64,000 bases of DNA from Synchiropus splendidus. Its lineage: Eukaryota; Chordata; Actinopteri; Syngnathiformes; Callionymidae. Every line of letters starts with the position of its first letter. The stretch's first letter is position 1. The stretch is taken from positions 29,440,501 through 29,504,500 of the forward strand of contig NC_071335.1 of the NCBI RefSeq assembly GCF_027744825.2, read 5' to 3'. The notes under the pieces are model-generated. The model did not search any database. It had not been told where the DNA came from and saw only the letters and a list, made by a program, of their open reading frames with translations. Shown in pieces: positions 53,112 to 64,000 of this stretch. Made by a program: the position numbers and the translations under genes.

Positions 53112-53599
53112 CGCATAACTTTCGCCTGACAAATTCTCATAGTCAGATGAAGTAAATAAATAAATAAAAAATAATAATAATAATTTTCACTTTCAAGTTC
53201 AGTAAACTGACATTGAAAAAAACATAACTTGTTTGGGGGTTTATGATGCATGAAATCCTGGATCGACAAGTCGTCTTTAAACATTACGACAGTTTATTCA
53301 AAAAGAGCACCGACAAACAGCAATAATAGTGTCCATTCAAATGGACCGAGCACTGTGAATTGAAAGAAACATCTAAAGGCAGGTGTCAAACTTGTGGCCT
53401 GAGGGCCATTTGCGGTCAGATCCTGGTCAATCCTGACACACAGCTTCTTGCTCTATACATGTGTACTTGCTTTATCACCAACAGATTCATGGTCTCCTCA
53501 TTTTCAGAGGTCAGTAGGCGGCTTAGTTGGCAGGTTACCCACGGCTACTTTGAGCAACTATCTAAATGAAACTTCACGTTATTGTTAAACACGAAACTG

Positions 53600-53645
53600 A
53601 ATCTGAGGATGATGCTTCATGAAGCTTCTTCCACCCATCACTTAG
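53600..53645 (-). mobile_element. hAT-like terminal fragment
   Basis: In reverse complement it reads AGTGATGGGTGGAAGAAGCT-TCATGAAGCATCATC, matching only the terminus of the two fuller copies. It abuts a (TA)n tract. Confidence 0.4.
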
Positions 53646-53647
53646 AG

Positions 53648-53648
<1 letters not shown>

Positions 53649-53698
<50 letters not shown>
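53649..53698. repeat. (TA)n microsatellite, about 50 bp
   Basis: Pure AT alternation, directly following the short hAT-like terminal fragment at 53.60-53.65 kb. Confidence 0.97.
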
Positions 53699-53702
<4 letters not shown>

Positions 53703-54357
53703 CTGTATTTTCCCTGCATGACTATTAATTATCCACTGCTTTCTGAAAGTGACATTTTTCTCCAGATGAATGGGAAACAACATTATTAATGTGATCATAA
53801 AACGTGTAAATACGGAGTTGGCCTCCAACAGTTATAGTACGCACCACTGACTGTAATTCAGTGTAATGACATATCTGGGCTGAATCCTACTGTGCTTCAA
53901 AAAGCCTTCAGCTTCGCACTTTTCTAATTTATCATTAACCCACTCACGCTTCAATTGTGTCTCCCCTTACTATTAACACAAATGATACATTCAAATGAGC
54001 GAACAGTGGGGGTCCACCGTCTGCATACGTTCTTTTTTTTTTCCTTTTCTATGTGAAACAATGATGAAAAGTAGAGTAATGTGAGTGAATTTGCATAATA
54101 GGAATCAGTAATTATAGATGGGATAGACGGCGCTCCACAATGTGAGCCCCAAATGCATAGAGACATAAGTATTGTGCAGTGGATTAAACAGCGATTCTGC
54201 ATCCAGTCATACAAGTCAGTATAAACAAAGAGCAGACGTTGGAAGAATTTGCAGCCTTGTCTGAGCAGGAGCTGTGTGACTGAATCAAGATGACACTGGC
54301 GGAGCATCTCATCTCCTCCCTTCCTCTGCCTCGCGCTCTTGTTTTGGAGAACAACGT

Positions 54358-54370
54358 CGCCCCCTGGCGG
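54358..54370 (-). promoter_or_regulatory. CTCF-type motif upstream of pcdh10
   Basis: The minus strand reads CCGCCAGGGGGCG, a close match to the CTCF core CCASCAGGGGGCGC, 2.1 kb upstream of the start codon. Clustered protocadherin promoters are CTCF-controlled; pcdh10 is not clustered, so a role as promoter-proximal or domain boundary site is inference. Such motifs are also carried by transposons. Confidence 0.4.
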
Positions 54371-54529
54371 ATGATAGTGGTTCTAATATTGTATAATGAC
54401 TTCAACAAAACATTGACTGATGTTGCTGAATTTCTTAACTGTCGCCGTGATTTAGAATAAATAAATAAATAAAGGTATTTGAGACTGTAATTCTACAGGT
54501 CCGTCAGTTTATCTGTCTCATGAATCCCT

Positions 54530-54776
54530 CTCTTTTTTTTAGATGAAGAGAGCTTGAATTATATGAACAAAAATCTTTTTTTCAAGTACATGTTTTGGTT
54601 GTTCTATGTTCTTATTTCTTTTTTTTGTTTCATTTTTTTTGTTTGATTGACAGACTGGCTGTCCCTCAGAGGTGAATGTTTATGAGGTCATCTTGACATG
54701 ATGAATATTATGTGATGCTGATTCAATAAAGGCGTTAAAGCACCAAAAAAAAAAAAAAAAAAAAAAAAAGAAAAAA
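54530..54776 (+). pseudogene. Retrotransposed transcript 3' end (poly(A)-tailed insertion)
   Basis: AATAAA at about 54726 is followed by GGCGTTAAAGCACC and then an A-run of about 25, the spacing expected for a polyadenylated transcript copied into the genome. The upstream AT-rich DNA has no frame, so only a 3' UTR would be included. The left boundary is a guess; no clear target duplication. Confidence 0.35.
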
Positions 54777-57103
54777 GGTTTTAGGGATGTTGCTGGTGGA
54801 TTAACAACTTATATCACTTCATTCTTTTGAACGCAAACTCACACTATATAGACAAACATGTGGTGAATTCACATTTGAAACAAAATTTTATTTGGATGAC
54901 AAAGTGACGCTCATTTCAGTACCATGAACAGCTCCTGTTCTCGCACTGTCAATGTTTCAGTTTATTTTTAAATTGATTTATTCTTATTTTTTATTATGTT
55001 TATTATCTCTTTATTATTATTTATATATTTTTGTCAGTAATAATGACCATTTACGTGGTATATGAAGTATAATATATTTTTTGGAGGTGGAATATAAACA
55101 CAAAAAAAGAAATGCTGGACAGTTAAAACACAACATTCTTATTTTATGTCACCATCACTATTGAACGTGTTCAGACTGAACCAACAAATAATTCGGACTC
55201 CACCGACCTCACCCTTCACGGTAGTCTCTTCCGGCCCTGAAAAAAACATATATATATGAGCGGCTACTCGATTTTCCCGCCTGGCGTGTTCATAATTTAG
55301 AGGCTCCCAAATGACAAATGGGACATGATTTTTGACAAATGACATCATAACCCGGTTTAATTTGAGGGGCCAACAGACAAAGACCAGCACGTGGCTGAGA
55401 GCTCAGGATGCCATTAAAATTTCATACGAACAAAAAGCAATTAAGATATCATTAAGGGGGCTGGAGCCCAAGGAATATACCTCAAGCTATTACGCTGTAC
55501 TTCCAGCGCTCCAGCCATTGTTTAGAAAGGCACTTCACAAATGGCAGAGAACCAAGCTGCGGTCTCTTATTAGCAATTGGTAAAGGGACATTTCTTATAC
55601 GTGCGCAAAGGTTCAGTCGTGGTGAAACAGCCTCTTTCCTTCAGTCAATTGACTTCCTGTCACCCCAAGGACATAAAGGCAGGTGAAACTGTAGAAGAAA
55701 ACCAAGCACATCAATACACGCAGAAAGTTATTTTGATTGATTCCAAGAAAAGAGCCTTTCACCTCTCACTCACAAACAAAGAACCATCGCAGTCCTTCAA
55801 CATATAAGGTTTCAAACAAAGGCTTTAAGAGTCTCTCCAATAAAGCAATAGTCACATCTCTGTGTGTATAATTTTCCTCGGCGAAACAAGTGATAATTAC
55901 CTTCGCATTGAAAGTGCAGTCAAGAGACAGGACCACGTACGATATAAATGGCTCAGCCCTCAGCCCAAAGTGACTGTGTGTGTGTGATCAGTGTCTGGCC
56001 TAGACAGCTGCAGGGTGACTCTCTGCCCTGATGGCCATTACTCAGTCTGATGGATGGAGGGATGGCAGAGGGAAGAAAATCTGAGGGGTTGGAAAGAGAA
56101 GTATAGGGATAAATGGCGAGGAGACGCCGGGGAACAGCGGTCTGGATGAGGGAACCGGAACCTCAAGAGGCTGAAGTGTCAAAGCAATATATGAAGGGGG
56201 GAGGGGGGGAGGGACTGACAGGAGCAAATGATCCTCACTGGCGAAGAGGAACGATGGACAAGAGTGGCGAGCACGAAAGCTGATGTCATTGGAAGTCATT
56301 ATTTTCCCTCACCGTAGTATCGCAGCTGCTGCGTAACAGCAGAAAACAAGTTGACAAAACAACTTTGGCTTCAAATGAATCGGCGTGAAAAGCATCACGT
56401 TTCCGCTCCTTCTTCCACAGAAGAGTGAACCTGACGCGGGACCATTATTTCCAGCGGCCAATAGACGGTGCGCCATATGGGCTTTAATGAAAAGAGTGAT
56501 CCGCAGCCCTGGGTTGTTGTGAAGCCCGCGCCATTGTTTGGGCTCCCGATGTAAGACTGTGGCCTGAGCTTCATTTACTTACCACTAATTACCTATCACA
56601 AGTTGGCAGAGCAACTTTTGACAAAGATATCAGGCTCTGCCTCCTCCTTGATTTTGTACGCCGCTCTGTACAATATGCCAGAGAAGGTGGCGGAGACCTG
56701 AGATGGATACAGAGTGAGATCTTTCACTCAAACCACAGCAAACAGACAGAAAATAGAGAAAAAAAAGAGTTGATATTTATCGCACATGCAAATCATTTCA
56801 CTATTCTTGGGTTGAATGAAGAAGCTACAAGAGCATTTTGCGCAAGGTCATCTTCGAGGTCAGTTTTTGAGTATTGCAGTTGGTTGAATTGTTCAGAGCT
56901 CATCATTGTTTCAGCTATCATCTCTTCACAGACCACCCCCACATGCAGTACTTACTATTTGACTTAGATTTTGTTGATTTTTGTGGCCGGTTCGTGCTGA
57001 AGTCAACTTTTCTTATTGCGTATTGACATGGGGTAAAATGGTGCACAACTGGGACTTCAATCCGGTCGGCTGGTGGACTGATCCAACTACATTCAGCGCA
57101 TTC

Positions 57104-57288
57104 AGTGTGGTGGGTAGATGAGGCTTCATGACACAGTGAAGACACTGTCTGCTGTATGATGTTTGGACTTGAACAACTAATTCAATGAAGCCTCACGTCA
57201 TTTCTAAACCAAGAGCTCCATCTAGTGGCCTCTGAATATCAGTACATTGTTTCATCAATCCTGCAATACTGTTTCACGATACCTTCAA
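57104..57288 (+). mobile_element. hAT-like short element, copy 2
   Basis: GGTGGGTAGATGAGGCTTCATG, TCATTTCTAAACCAAGAGC-TCCATCTAGTGGCCTCTGAA and TACTGTTTCACGATACC in the same order and spacing as copy 1. It lies about 100 bp left of the inverted GGTCCGCCGG-family element. Confidence 0.5.
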
Positions 57289-57384
57289 CTATCCGGTGCA
57301 CAGAGCGAACGCATCCAACAGGCTGCAATTGGCATGGCACCACATCGGCAACTCAAGCTAAAAGGTCTGTCACTGCCTGATCTG

Positions 57385-58030
57385 GTCCACCTGCCTGATG
57401 TGGTCCGCTGGAAATTCCGGTGCTACATCTGGAAATGCGTATCTTTTACCAACTGAAATTTACTGCTATGCGCAAGCATGGTTATATCGCGCAAAGGTGA
57501 TGGATTTTTTTTTCATATTAAAATTGTTTTACTTGTATAAAATAGTCTACATTTTTTTTTTTCTGACATTCTTTTTTTTTTAAATCCAACACCGCACCAC
57601 AAAATCTAAATCTATGTGAAACAAATGTAAGGAGAAACGTTTCCTATACAATTATGGTCATGTATTGGGAGCAATAAGTAATACATTGCGCAGGTGTAGT
57701 GGAGGAGCTTGAAATGTTTATTGATTCAATAAAGCTGGATTAAAAAAAACGCAAAATCAGATACTAACATACAATTACAAAATCTAGACTGTGACAACGT
57801 GATGTCTTTACGCTAAAAAACGTGCGCGTATACAGTGAATACTGCGTACTTACGCATGACTGTTAAAACATATAATTTCCAGATTTTAATGTTAGACTAT
57901 ATGACATTTATTGAAAAATAAATCACAACTTTTCACGATATAACCAGTAAACACAATTCATAGAACTAGCACATGCGTGTTACTAACATCCAATTCCAAT
58001 CCCGGAACTTCCGGTGGACCACATCAGAAT
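57385..58030 (-). mobile_element. TIR element of the GGTCCGCCGG family, copy 2, inverted
   Basis: CTGCCTGATGTGGTCCGCTG at the left and CCGGTGGACCACATCAGA at the right. The left half matches the reverse complement of the right half of copy 1 (GCATGGTTATATCGCGCA block), and the right half matches the left of copy 1 (GAATTGTGTTTACTG block). Extra terminal-repeat pieces lie just outside, at about 57370 and 58135-58157. Confidence 0.65.
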
Positions 58031-58449
58031 CAGAATCGATCCCACCAACTAGGAAAGTGCTTTGGAATAAAATAAAATAAATTAACCAACAAAGGCTGTT
58101 CATGAATACAACATTTGAGGGGAAGAATCAGGCAGGCGGACCACATCAGGCAGTGACAAGGGCCACAGTGATGTGTCCGTTGTGTCGAGGCTTCGATGTG
58201 TGTAGCAGGTATTATGGCAAGTTTTCATATGAGGCCTGCACTGAGCATGTCCCAATGATATGGCAATTTGAAGCCTCAAAACCGACTGTACCTTGTGATC
58301 GGTTCAAGAACTGGATCACGCTTTTGAGAACCATCCTCAACTATAACAGGAGCGAGGAGACACACAACAAACTTACATTTTGGACTATTGGCTGCAGCGC
58401 TGCTGTCTATGCCGTAGATATGTCTGTGATGTCCACGTACCCTGCTTAG

Positions 58450-58712
58450 AAACGCCACCGCCACTGAGACAGATTCATGGAACAAACTCAGCAAAGTTCT
58501 GTACTCAAATAACGCCACCAATATTATAAATTTTATTTACATTAAAGCACTCAAAATATGTTTTTTTCCCCATGCACTCATCTGAAGTTGCGCCATGCTG
58601 ATGCATTTGTTAGGTAAATAAAATGCCCGTGATTTTATTAGTTTGATGTGACAAGGCTCAATATTTTGGCGACATGAAGCGTGTTTGCCTGTAAAAATCC
58701 ATACATTAGCAA
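58450..58712 (+). mobile_element. Partial copy 2 of the same TIR-type family
   Basis: Shares CATGGAACAAACTCAGCAAA, ATTAAAGCACTCAAAATATG, TAGTTTGATGTGACAAGGCT and TAAAAATCCATACATTAGC with copies 1 and 3. Both ends are missing. Confidence 0.55.
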
Positions 58713-61700
58713 GAACCAGACCAACAGAGAGACAAACAGGTTAAAGTTCCTTTCACCTGCTTTGAATGCCGTTGATCGCTATTCTTTTTTTTCTGTTTCA
58801 CTGGCGGGGAAAGAAAAGACGCAACAAAAGCCGCTGTGTTCCTTTAACACCATTAACTATTGGGAACAGCAGCCTCCTTCACCTGAAACCAGGGTCGATG
58901 AGAGTAAGTAAGACAAAGCAAACATTGACTTAAAGGCTCTGCGGGGATGGGCAGATCTCTCCAAAGGCTTCATAATTGTAAGAAATATCCTTCACTTTAG
59001 CCTTTGTAATCAGATGGAAATGTAAATTTAGAACTGTTGATTAGTGGAGCTTTAAATTTGCATTACAATGGCTTCTTCATTGCGATGCTTGTCTTGTGAG
59101 ATTTAGATTCCACATAAACTGCCAGTGTCTGACAAAAAAACACCCACACATACACAAAAAAAGAAGGAAACTTCAACCACTTGTAATGGCCAATAAGCAG
59201 TTGCAGCAAGACATTGACATTTACCTGCCTTGCTATTCGAGATCATAACAAAACAAATAGATTTTTACATTGATATGGTTTCTGATACGATGTAGAATTT
59301 CACTTTGTACGCAGTTGAATGGATCACTAGAGTGTTGTCTTGACCTCGGCTGTAACAACTTTCTCCGTGTTCGGCTTGTGCTGAACCCGTTGGGTGCTAG
59401 TTTGGCAGCCATCCCGGCATGTCTCAACACATACAGTACATGGACACCAAGCAGAGTACAAAGGCATTTCTTTCCAAGCGTTCATGAGGTTCATCACTGT
59501 CGTGACCATGCTGCGCATCTGCTGCAAAGCACATATCATCGGTACAAAGCATTTATCAGCTCGATGAGTGTTGCGTGAAGCACCTCTCAAGGACAATCTC
59601 ACCGCGTTGGTGATGAACTGTCATGAATCTAGTCGCTAGGATTTCTCTTTTTGAAAGTTTTATTTCAGAGACAAAGCCCTGTATCGACGTGACTTCATTT
59701 ACATGTATTTGAGTTTCTGTTTGCGTGAACGTACAGACAATATTTCAGGTATTTATTCACAGCTTCAGTCCTTGTTTTATTGCTTGGCATCAACACTGTC
59801 AGTAAAGGTGTTTTTTTTTTTTTGTTCAGATTTAACTACGTCACTTTAAAGTTGGCTATGTTTTGATCAGAACAAATTGAAAGATTGAACTATAGATTAT
59901 ACAAGTGGGATTTGTTTGTTCGAGGTATTATAATGAATCATGCTAAATCGCTTGAAGAGTGTGACATGTAGGTTAACAGAACTCTTTGCTGAATAAAGTG
60001 TAAATTGTTTTGTTAAATTGTTTTTCTAAACTTCTAAAAGTCTGGTTATAGCGTTGTAGTAGTAGCAGTTGGTTGACTGGAAATAAAAAAAACTTTTTTT
60101 TCTGTTATGAATTATTTAGTCAAGTGTGACAAAGATTTGCGTAACACGTCTAGATGGTCTTTGTATCCAGTATTTTAGGAATGATTGACATTTTACGGTT
60201 CCTTATAAAGGAGTTGGAAGTCTGATGGTACAAAAGTGGTACTGACTGGATTTGCATGGCCACATTCTGTATCTGTCATCCACTGTTTTTTGGGGGGGGT
60301 TTGCTCATATGTAACTGCAAAAAAAAGGGGACTCCAACATTTTAGCTGTGCTTCCTGTAGTTTTGTCATCACCCTTGACTTCTCTGACACATTTCTTTTC
60401 TCTGAGTTTCCGATCATAGGCTGCCACGTGTCAGGATTGGGGTTAGCTCCATTGGTTTCTTCCTTTTTTCCGGAAGTGCCATCTGCAACATACTTTGTCC
60501 AACATGGTCACTATGTCTGCCAGTCGGCTCAGTCTAAGTCATGGCAATGTTTTTATTTTCTGGATTTACAAATGTAACATCCGAAAAATGATCGTGATTC
60601 ATTTACTCGCGACTTCATACCATACTTCAACAACAAATGCTGACTGCGAGTACGTGACTCGTGCTCTTGCGTAGAGTCAAAACCTAAAAAAGAACCAATG
60701 CACCAAAGTTACTGCTACACTTATTAAGAAAGATCTACCCAAGCTGACGATATTCAGATTGGAATTCAAATATATAATTTCATGCTGTAGGCTTTCTGGC
60801 GATGTGGCTCTCAAAACACTCCAGAAGACAAGCGCATCCGTAGTAGTCCGCCACTTGGCTGTGTCCTTCTCAGCTGGGGATCTGTTTGCTTATGCAGTGA
60901 TGGCTTTCTTGTCTGACGTAGTTGCGCGCCACTTCAGCTTCTTGCACAAAATGACTTTTACGGTGACTCCCCAGACAGAAGTCCAATCTATGCGCTCATA
61001 TTCTTTCTTTGCGCAAACTGATCGGCTCCTTCTCTAATGCACTGGCCTTTCCCCTGAGGTGAGGTGAGGGCTGCCTTTCATATGCCTCCCACTCTCGTAC
61101 CCTCCGCGGCTTTTGAAAATGAGTCTTTCTGGCACTTAAATAAATACATCGCTGAGTAGCGATGCTGGTTTATAGTACACACTGCGGCTTGCACGCAGCC
61201 GTTTCTGCCGATTGGAAAGGTGAGTTTTTTTTTTTTTTTGTTCTATTTATTGTCAGACTAAGGCGAAAGTGTTTGATAGATTCACCCTGGTTGGTCAGGA
61301 TTCACTTCACTACTTCACGAAGCATCGTCAAAAGGATTTAAGAGGCTGTCTCTTTTTAACCAAATTCTCAGTTTGATATCCTCTCACCGCCACCGCTCAC
61401 TTCCTGCCAGTGATCTTTGTATAGAGCTAAACTGTTCGACATAATAAACTGTACCAAATCTGCGAATCGGAGTTCCGCATCTCTTTTAATGACTCCATCA
61501 GCGCTGAGAGACAAGGTGACCGTGCAGCGCATTTATCTTGCCACTCTACCACTGTGATAATTGACGGGTCCTTGGTGATGTGGAGTGGATCACCAACAGG
61601 GAATCGCTGCCTGTTTTTGTTTTTCAAAGCACATCCAAACATGAATGATGTCTCTTTCCTCTGGGCCTTTTTTTTTTTTTTTTTTTATCCAGAAATGTGT

Positions 61701-62207
61701 TGAGTCAAACACAGCTACATGCCTGGTTCATGACATTGGATTGGTTCCGCAGTACTGTGCCGTGCGTAACGCCCCAAATCCCCCAACCTCATAATCACTA
61801 AGGTACAGCTTGTTCACTGAGTTTAAGCCTTTGAAACTCTCGACAGTCAGTTAGGCACCGTCGTGTGTCAATGAAGCGAGGAAGTTTACTTGCTGATATT
61901 ACGACTAATTAGCTCGACTCGTCTCCCCCAAGACGCCGAGCGAGACTCAGAGGTTTTGTTGTGGGTTCAGTGGTGTTTCAGGCAAAATCTCCTAAGTCTT
62001 CGTCGCATAATCCGCTCTTGAATGTTTCTTTCATTGAAAAGGTTGTGATTGTTTATACAGTTGAGCAATTTATCTACGCAGGGATTTAGTATTGTTTACT
62101 TGAGGCGCCAAGGATTCATCTGGAGGTTTGTCATTTGACAGTTTTCACTCCCCATTAAGTCTTCAGGACTTCTGAAGTTTATTTGCAGAAAACTTTTTCG
62201 TCATGTA
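58713..62207. other. Distal 5' flank, no gene recognised
   Basis: About 3.5 kb with short ORFs, T-runs near 59810, 61225 and 61670, and no named repeat. Confidence 0.6.
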
Positions 62208-63103
62208 TACTGTAATTTCCCGACTATTATTAGATATTATTTGCCGCACCCACTACATTTAAGAAGGAAAATAGATCTTGTTCATACATAGGTTCAGTGG
62301 TGCTGTCTGCGCTGTGGAGCACTGGCCTCAAAAACGCACCATTGAGAGTGAGGAAATAGCGGTAACATCCACGCTGCTCTCACAATAAGTTGAACACAGT
62401 GAGAAAGATTACTGACGATGAAGATGGTTTTGACCAGTGAAGTACAGATCCAGACATCGGCGATGATGAATGAATAGTCTGGTGATCTTCTAGTGCCGGA
62501 CCACTGCGCTGCGCTCCTCCACAGTACCAGTCTCCCGGCTGCACACCTCATTGTTTAGGGACCCTTTAGTGGCCGGCATTTATCATGTTTGTGTGGAGTC
62601 GAGCGGTACACTTAGTTTCCGGCATCTAGCGCAGAGTCGCCTGAGGCGAGAAGCTCACCCCCTGCGGAGCGCTTCCCGAGACAAGGCGCAGCTCTCCAGC
62701 TGGGACCAAGTCAGTGGCCAAAACCCGACTTGCTTGTTCACCCTTGTTCATCGGACTTTTGAGCCGAACGCATTTTGTCTTGAGACAGCGTCTCGCATAT
62801 TTTATTCACAATTAAAGCCCTCAAAACACCCTGTTTTAGCCTGCATGCCCGAAGTTCCGACACCACTGCCCGTCTCAGCAGCTGCTTCTTGATTCCAGAC
62901 CTCCAGGAGATCGACTCTGTTGATGGAGCTGCGGACACACGGGTTAAAACATCACATTTAGAGTGCTTCAAGGCTAAATATAGAGGCTCTGATCTCTGAT
63001 TTAATCTGTAAAAATCCATATATTAGCCACGCTCTTATATAAGCCGCAGGGCTCAGACCGCAAGAAAAAAAGTTGCGGCTTATAGTCCATAAATAATGGT
63101 GTA
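62208..63103 (+). mobile_element. TIR-type element (same family), copy 3, about 0.9 kb
   Basis: The left terminus TACTGTAATTTCCCGACTAT and the right terminus CTTATAGTCCATAAATAATG-GTGTA are imperfect inverted repeats. Inside are TTGCCGCACCCACTACATTT, TAAGCCGCAGGGCTCAGACC and AAAAAGTTGCGGCTTATAG. TA-flanked and non-coding; Tc1/mariner-type affiliation is inferred. The best-preserved of three copies. Confidence 0.65.
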
Positions 63104-63279
63104 CATTTTTGCAAAATTACAGTTTACAGTTTTGCAAAAGTGAGGACATTTTTACAGTAGTTTGGCTAAGGGAAAGTTTAGGGTGAGAGGCTGGGGAAAG
63201 GATTATGTCAGTGACGGTTCTCACTGAGATAGAAAGACAAACGTATGTGTTTGTGATCTTTTGTGTGTCACCATGACAC

Positions 63280-63590
63280 CGAAGGCAGCCTTCAGCGTTG
63301 CATGTTGACGCACAAGTCCCCTGCGTATTCTGAAACTGTGGGCAGTGCGTCAGGTACATAAACCATAGGACGGCGCTCCTTTTGTTCTACATGTGACAAC
63401 CTATGTTGCTTGCTATTTAAGTCCCGTCAAATGGCCATGCGTTTTAGCATTATGCACACTCGGGAGCTCTCCACACCTGGAAGGCTCCACGGGAAGGAAA
63501 GACAAATTGTACCGCATTAAAATGTCAACAGGATGCAGAAAGTCCGCTTTCACCCCGTCAATATATTGCACCATGGGAGTGAGGATGCGT
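63280..63590 (+). repeat. Dispersed repeat of unknown class, copy 2
   Basis: GGCAGCCTTCAGCGTTGCAT, CACGGGAAGGAAAG and GTCAATATATTGCACCATGG-GAGTGAG in the same order as the 13.5 kb copy. Confidence 0.5.
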
Positions 63591-64000
63591 GCGCATGTGT
63601 ATAAAAATGTGACGGCCTCTCATGTATTTATTCAGATCCACTCTGGCAAACGCCTGCTGCATCGACATTTCGGCGCTCGCATCCGGCTTCAATTGATCGG
63701 CAAAGACCGATGGCAGTAAATAAACCTCGATTAAGAACAAAGATAAGACACATCTGTTCAGTTTAGTGCCGGAAGACTGTCATCAATCGGGCGTTGCATC
63801 TCCTCATTACAATAGACGCCAGGTTGATATTGGAATGGCTTTAAGTATTGCGTCTCCGCGATCTTTAATCTTCCGAGAAAAGTTGGCTCCATGAAGACAA
63901 TGAAGTGCTTTCAAGGATGAGAGTAAAAGACGAGGGATAAAATATTGCAATGCTGGTGATGGAGTTGCAGTGAAAAGGGTGAGGCTTGTAAGACGTGCAG
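63591..64000. other. Window end, no gene recognised
   Basis: Nothing recognised to the right edge. Confidence 0.6.

Larger units (their letters stand above)
53699..57103. other. 5' flank of pcdh10, no gene recognised
   Basis: Holds the CTCF-type motif (54.36 kb) and the poly(A)-tailed fragment (54.5-54.8 kb). A purine-rich GGGGGGAGGGGGGGAGGGAC run near 56195-56215 could form G-quadruplex-like structure. No coding signal. Confidence 0.6.

Noticed and set aside
58102..58449. 115-codon plus-strand ORF with several Cys (MCPLCRGFDVCSRYY)
   Set aside because: It starts inside a TIR fragment and runs through repeat-derived DNA into a second element. The Cys spacing fits no zinc-binding pattern I recognise.

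Overview
This window is vertebrate genomic DNA, most likely from a teleost fish. The one gene I can establish is a non-clustered delta-2 protocadherin, pcdh10 (OL-protocadherin), on the minus strand. The fish call rests on the dispersed repeats (a LINE 3' end with readable protein, an L2-like tail, several TIR elements, a SINE-like cassette), on very long (TA)n and (CA)n microsatellites, and on a PCDH10 protein that is fish-sized and lacks the glycine-rich EC2 loop of the human protein. I cannot name the species, or say whether the gene is the a or b paralogue.

Gene layout, read right to left: a G+C-rich 5' flank (about 52.23-52.96 kb); a large first coding exon (52,229-49,683) carrying the signal peptide, all six cadherin repeats, the membrane segment and the proximal tail; two small exons (48,571-48,513 and 48,218-48,112); a 17.2 kb third intron; exon 4 (30,885-30,502) with the WAVE-binding WIRS-type motif; a 3.4 kb fourth intron; and a 20-nt terminal coding exon (27,144-27,125) that adds the last few residues and the stop. 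All splice sites are GT/AG and all phases agree. The joined reading frame is 3,117 nt, or 1,038 residues, close to the roughly 1,040 of human PCDH10. Reading through the donors of exon 1 or exon 4 gives two alternative C-termini, each followed by an AATAAA on the transcribed strand.

Flanks and introns: 1-26 kb is the 3' flank and 53-64 kb the 5' flank. I see no other intact gene in either. They hold truncated LINEs, at least five families of TIR or dispersed elements present in two or three copies within the window, one SINE-like cassette, a hairpin-containing compound tandem repeat at 22.6-23.2 kb, a possible relic of an immunoglobulin-type V domain at 4.4-4.9 kb, and a retrotransposed-looking transcript tail at about 54.7 kb. 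A good CTCF-type motif lies 2.1 kb upstream of the start codon.

I found no CRISPR, tRNA, rRNA or prokaryote-like defence system, and nothing I would call a new biological system. The best leads are the alternative C-termini of pcdh10, the hairpin repeat array, and the near-identical (probably young) copies of a TA-flanked TIR element.
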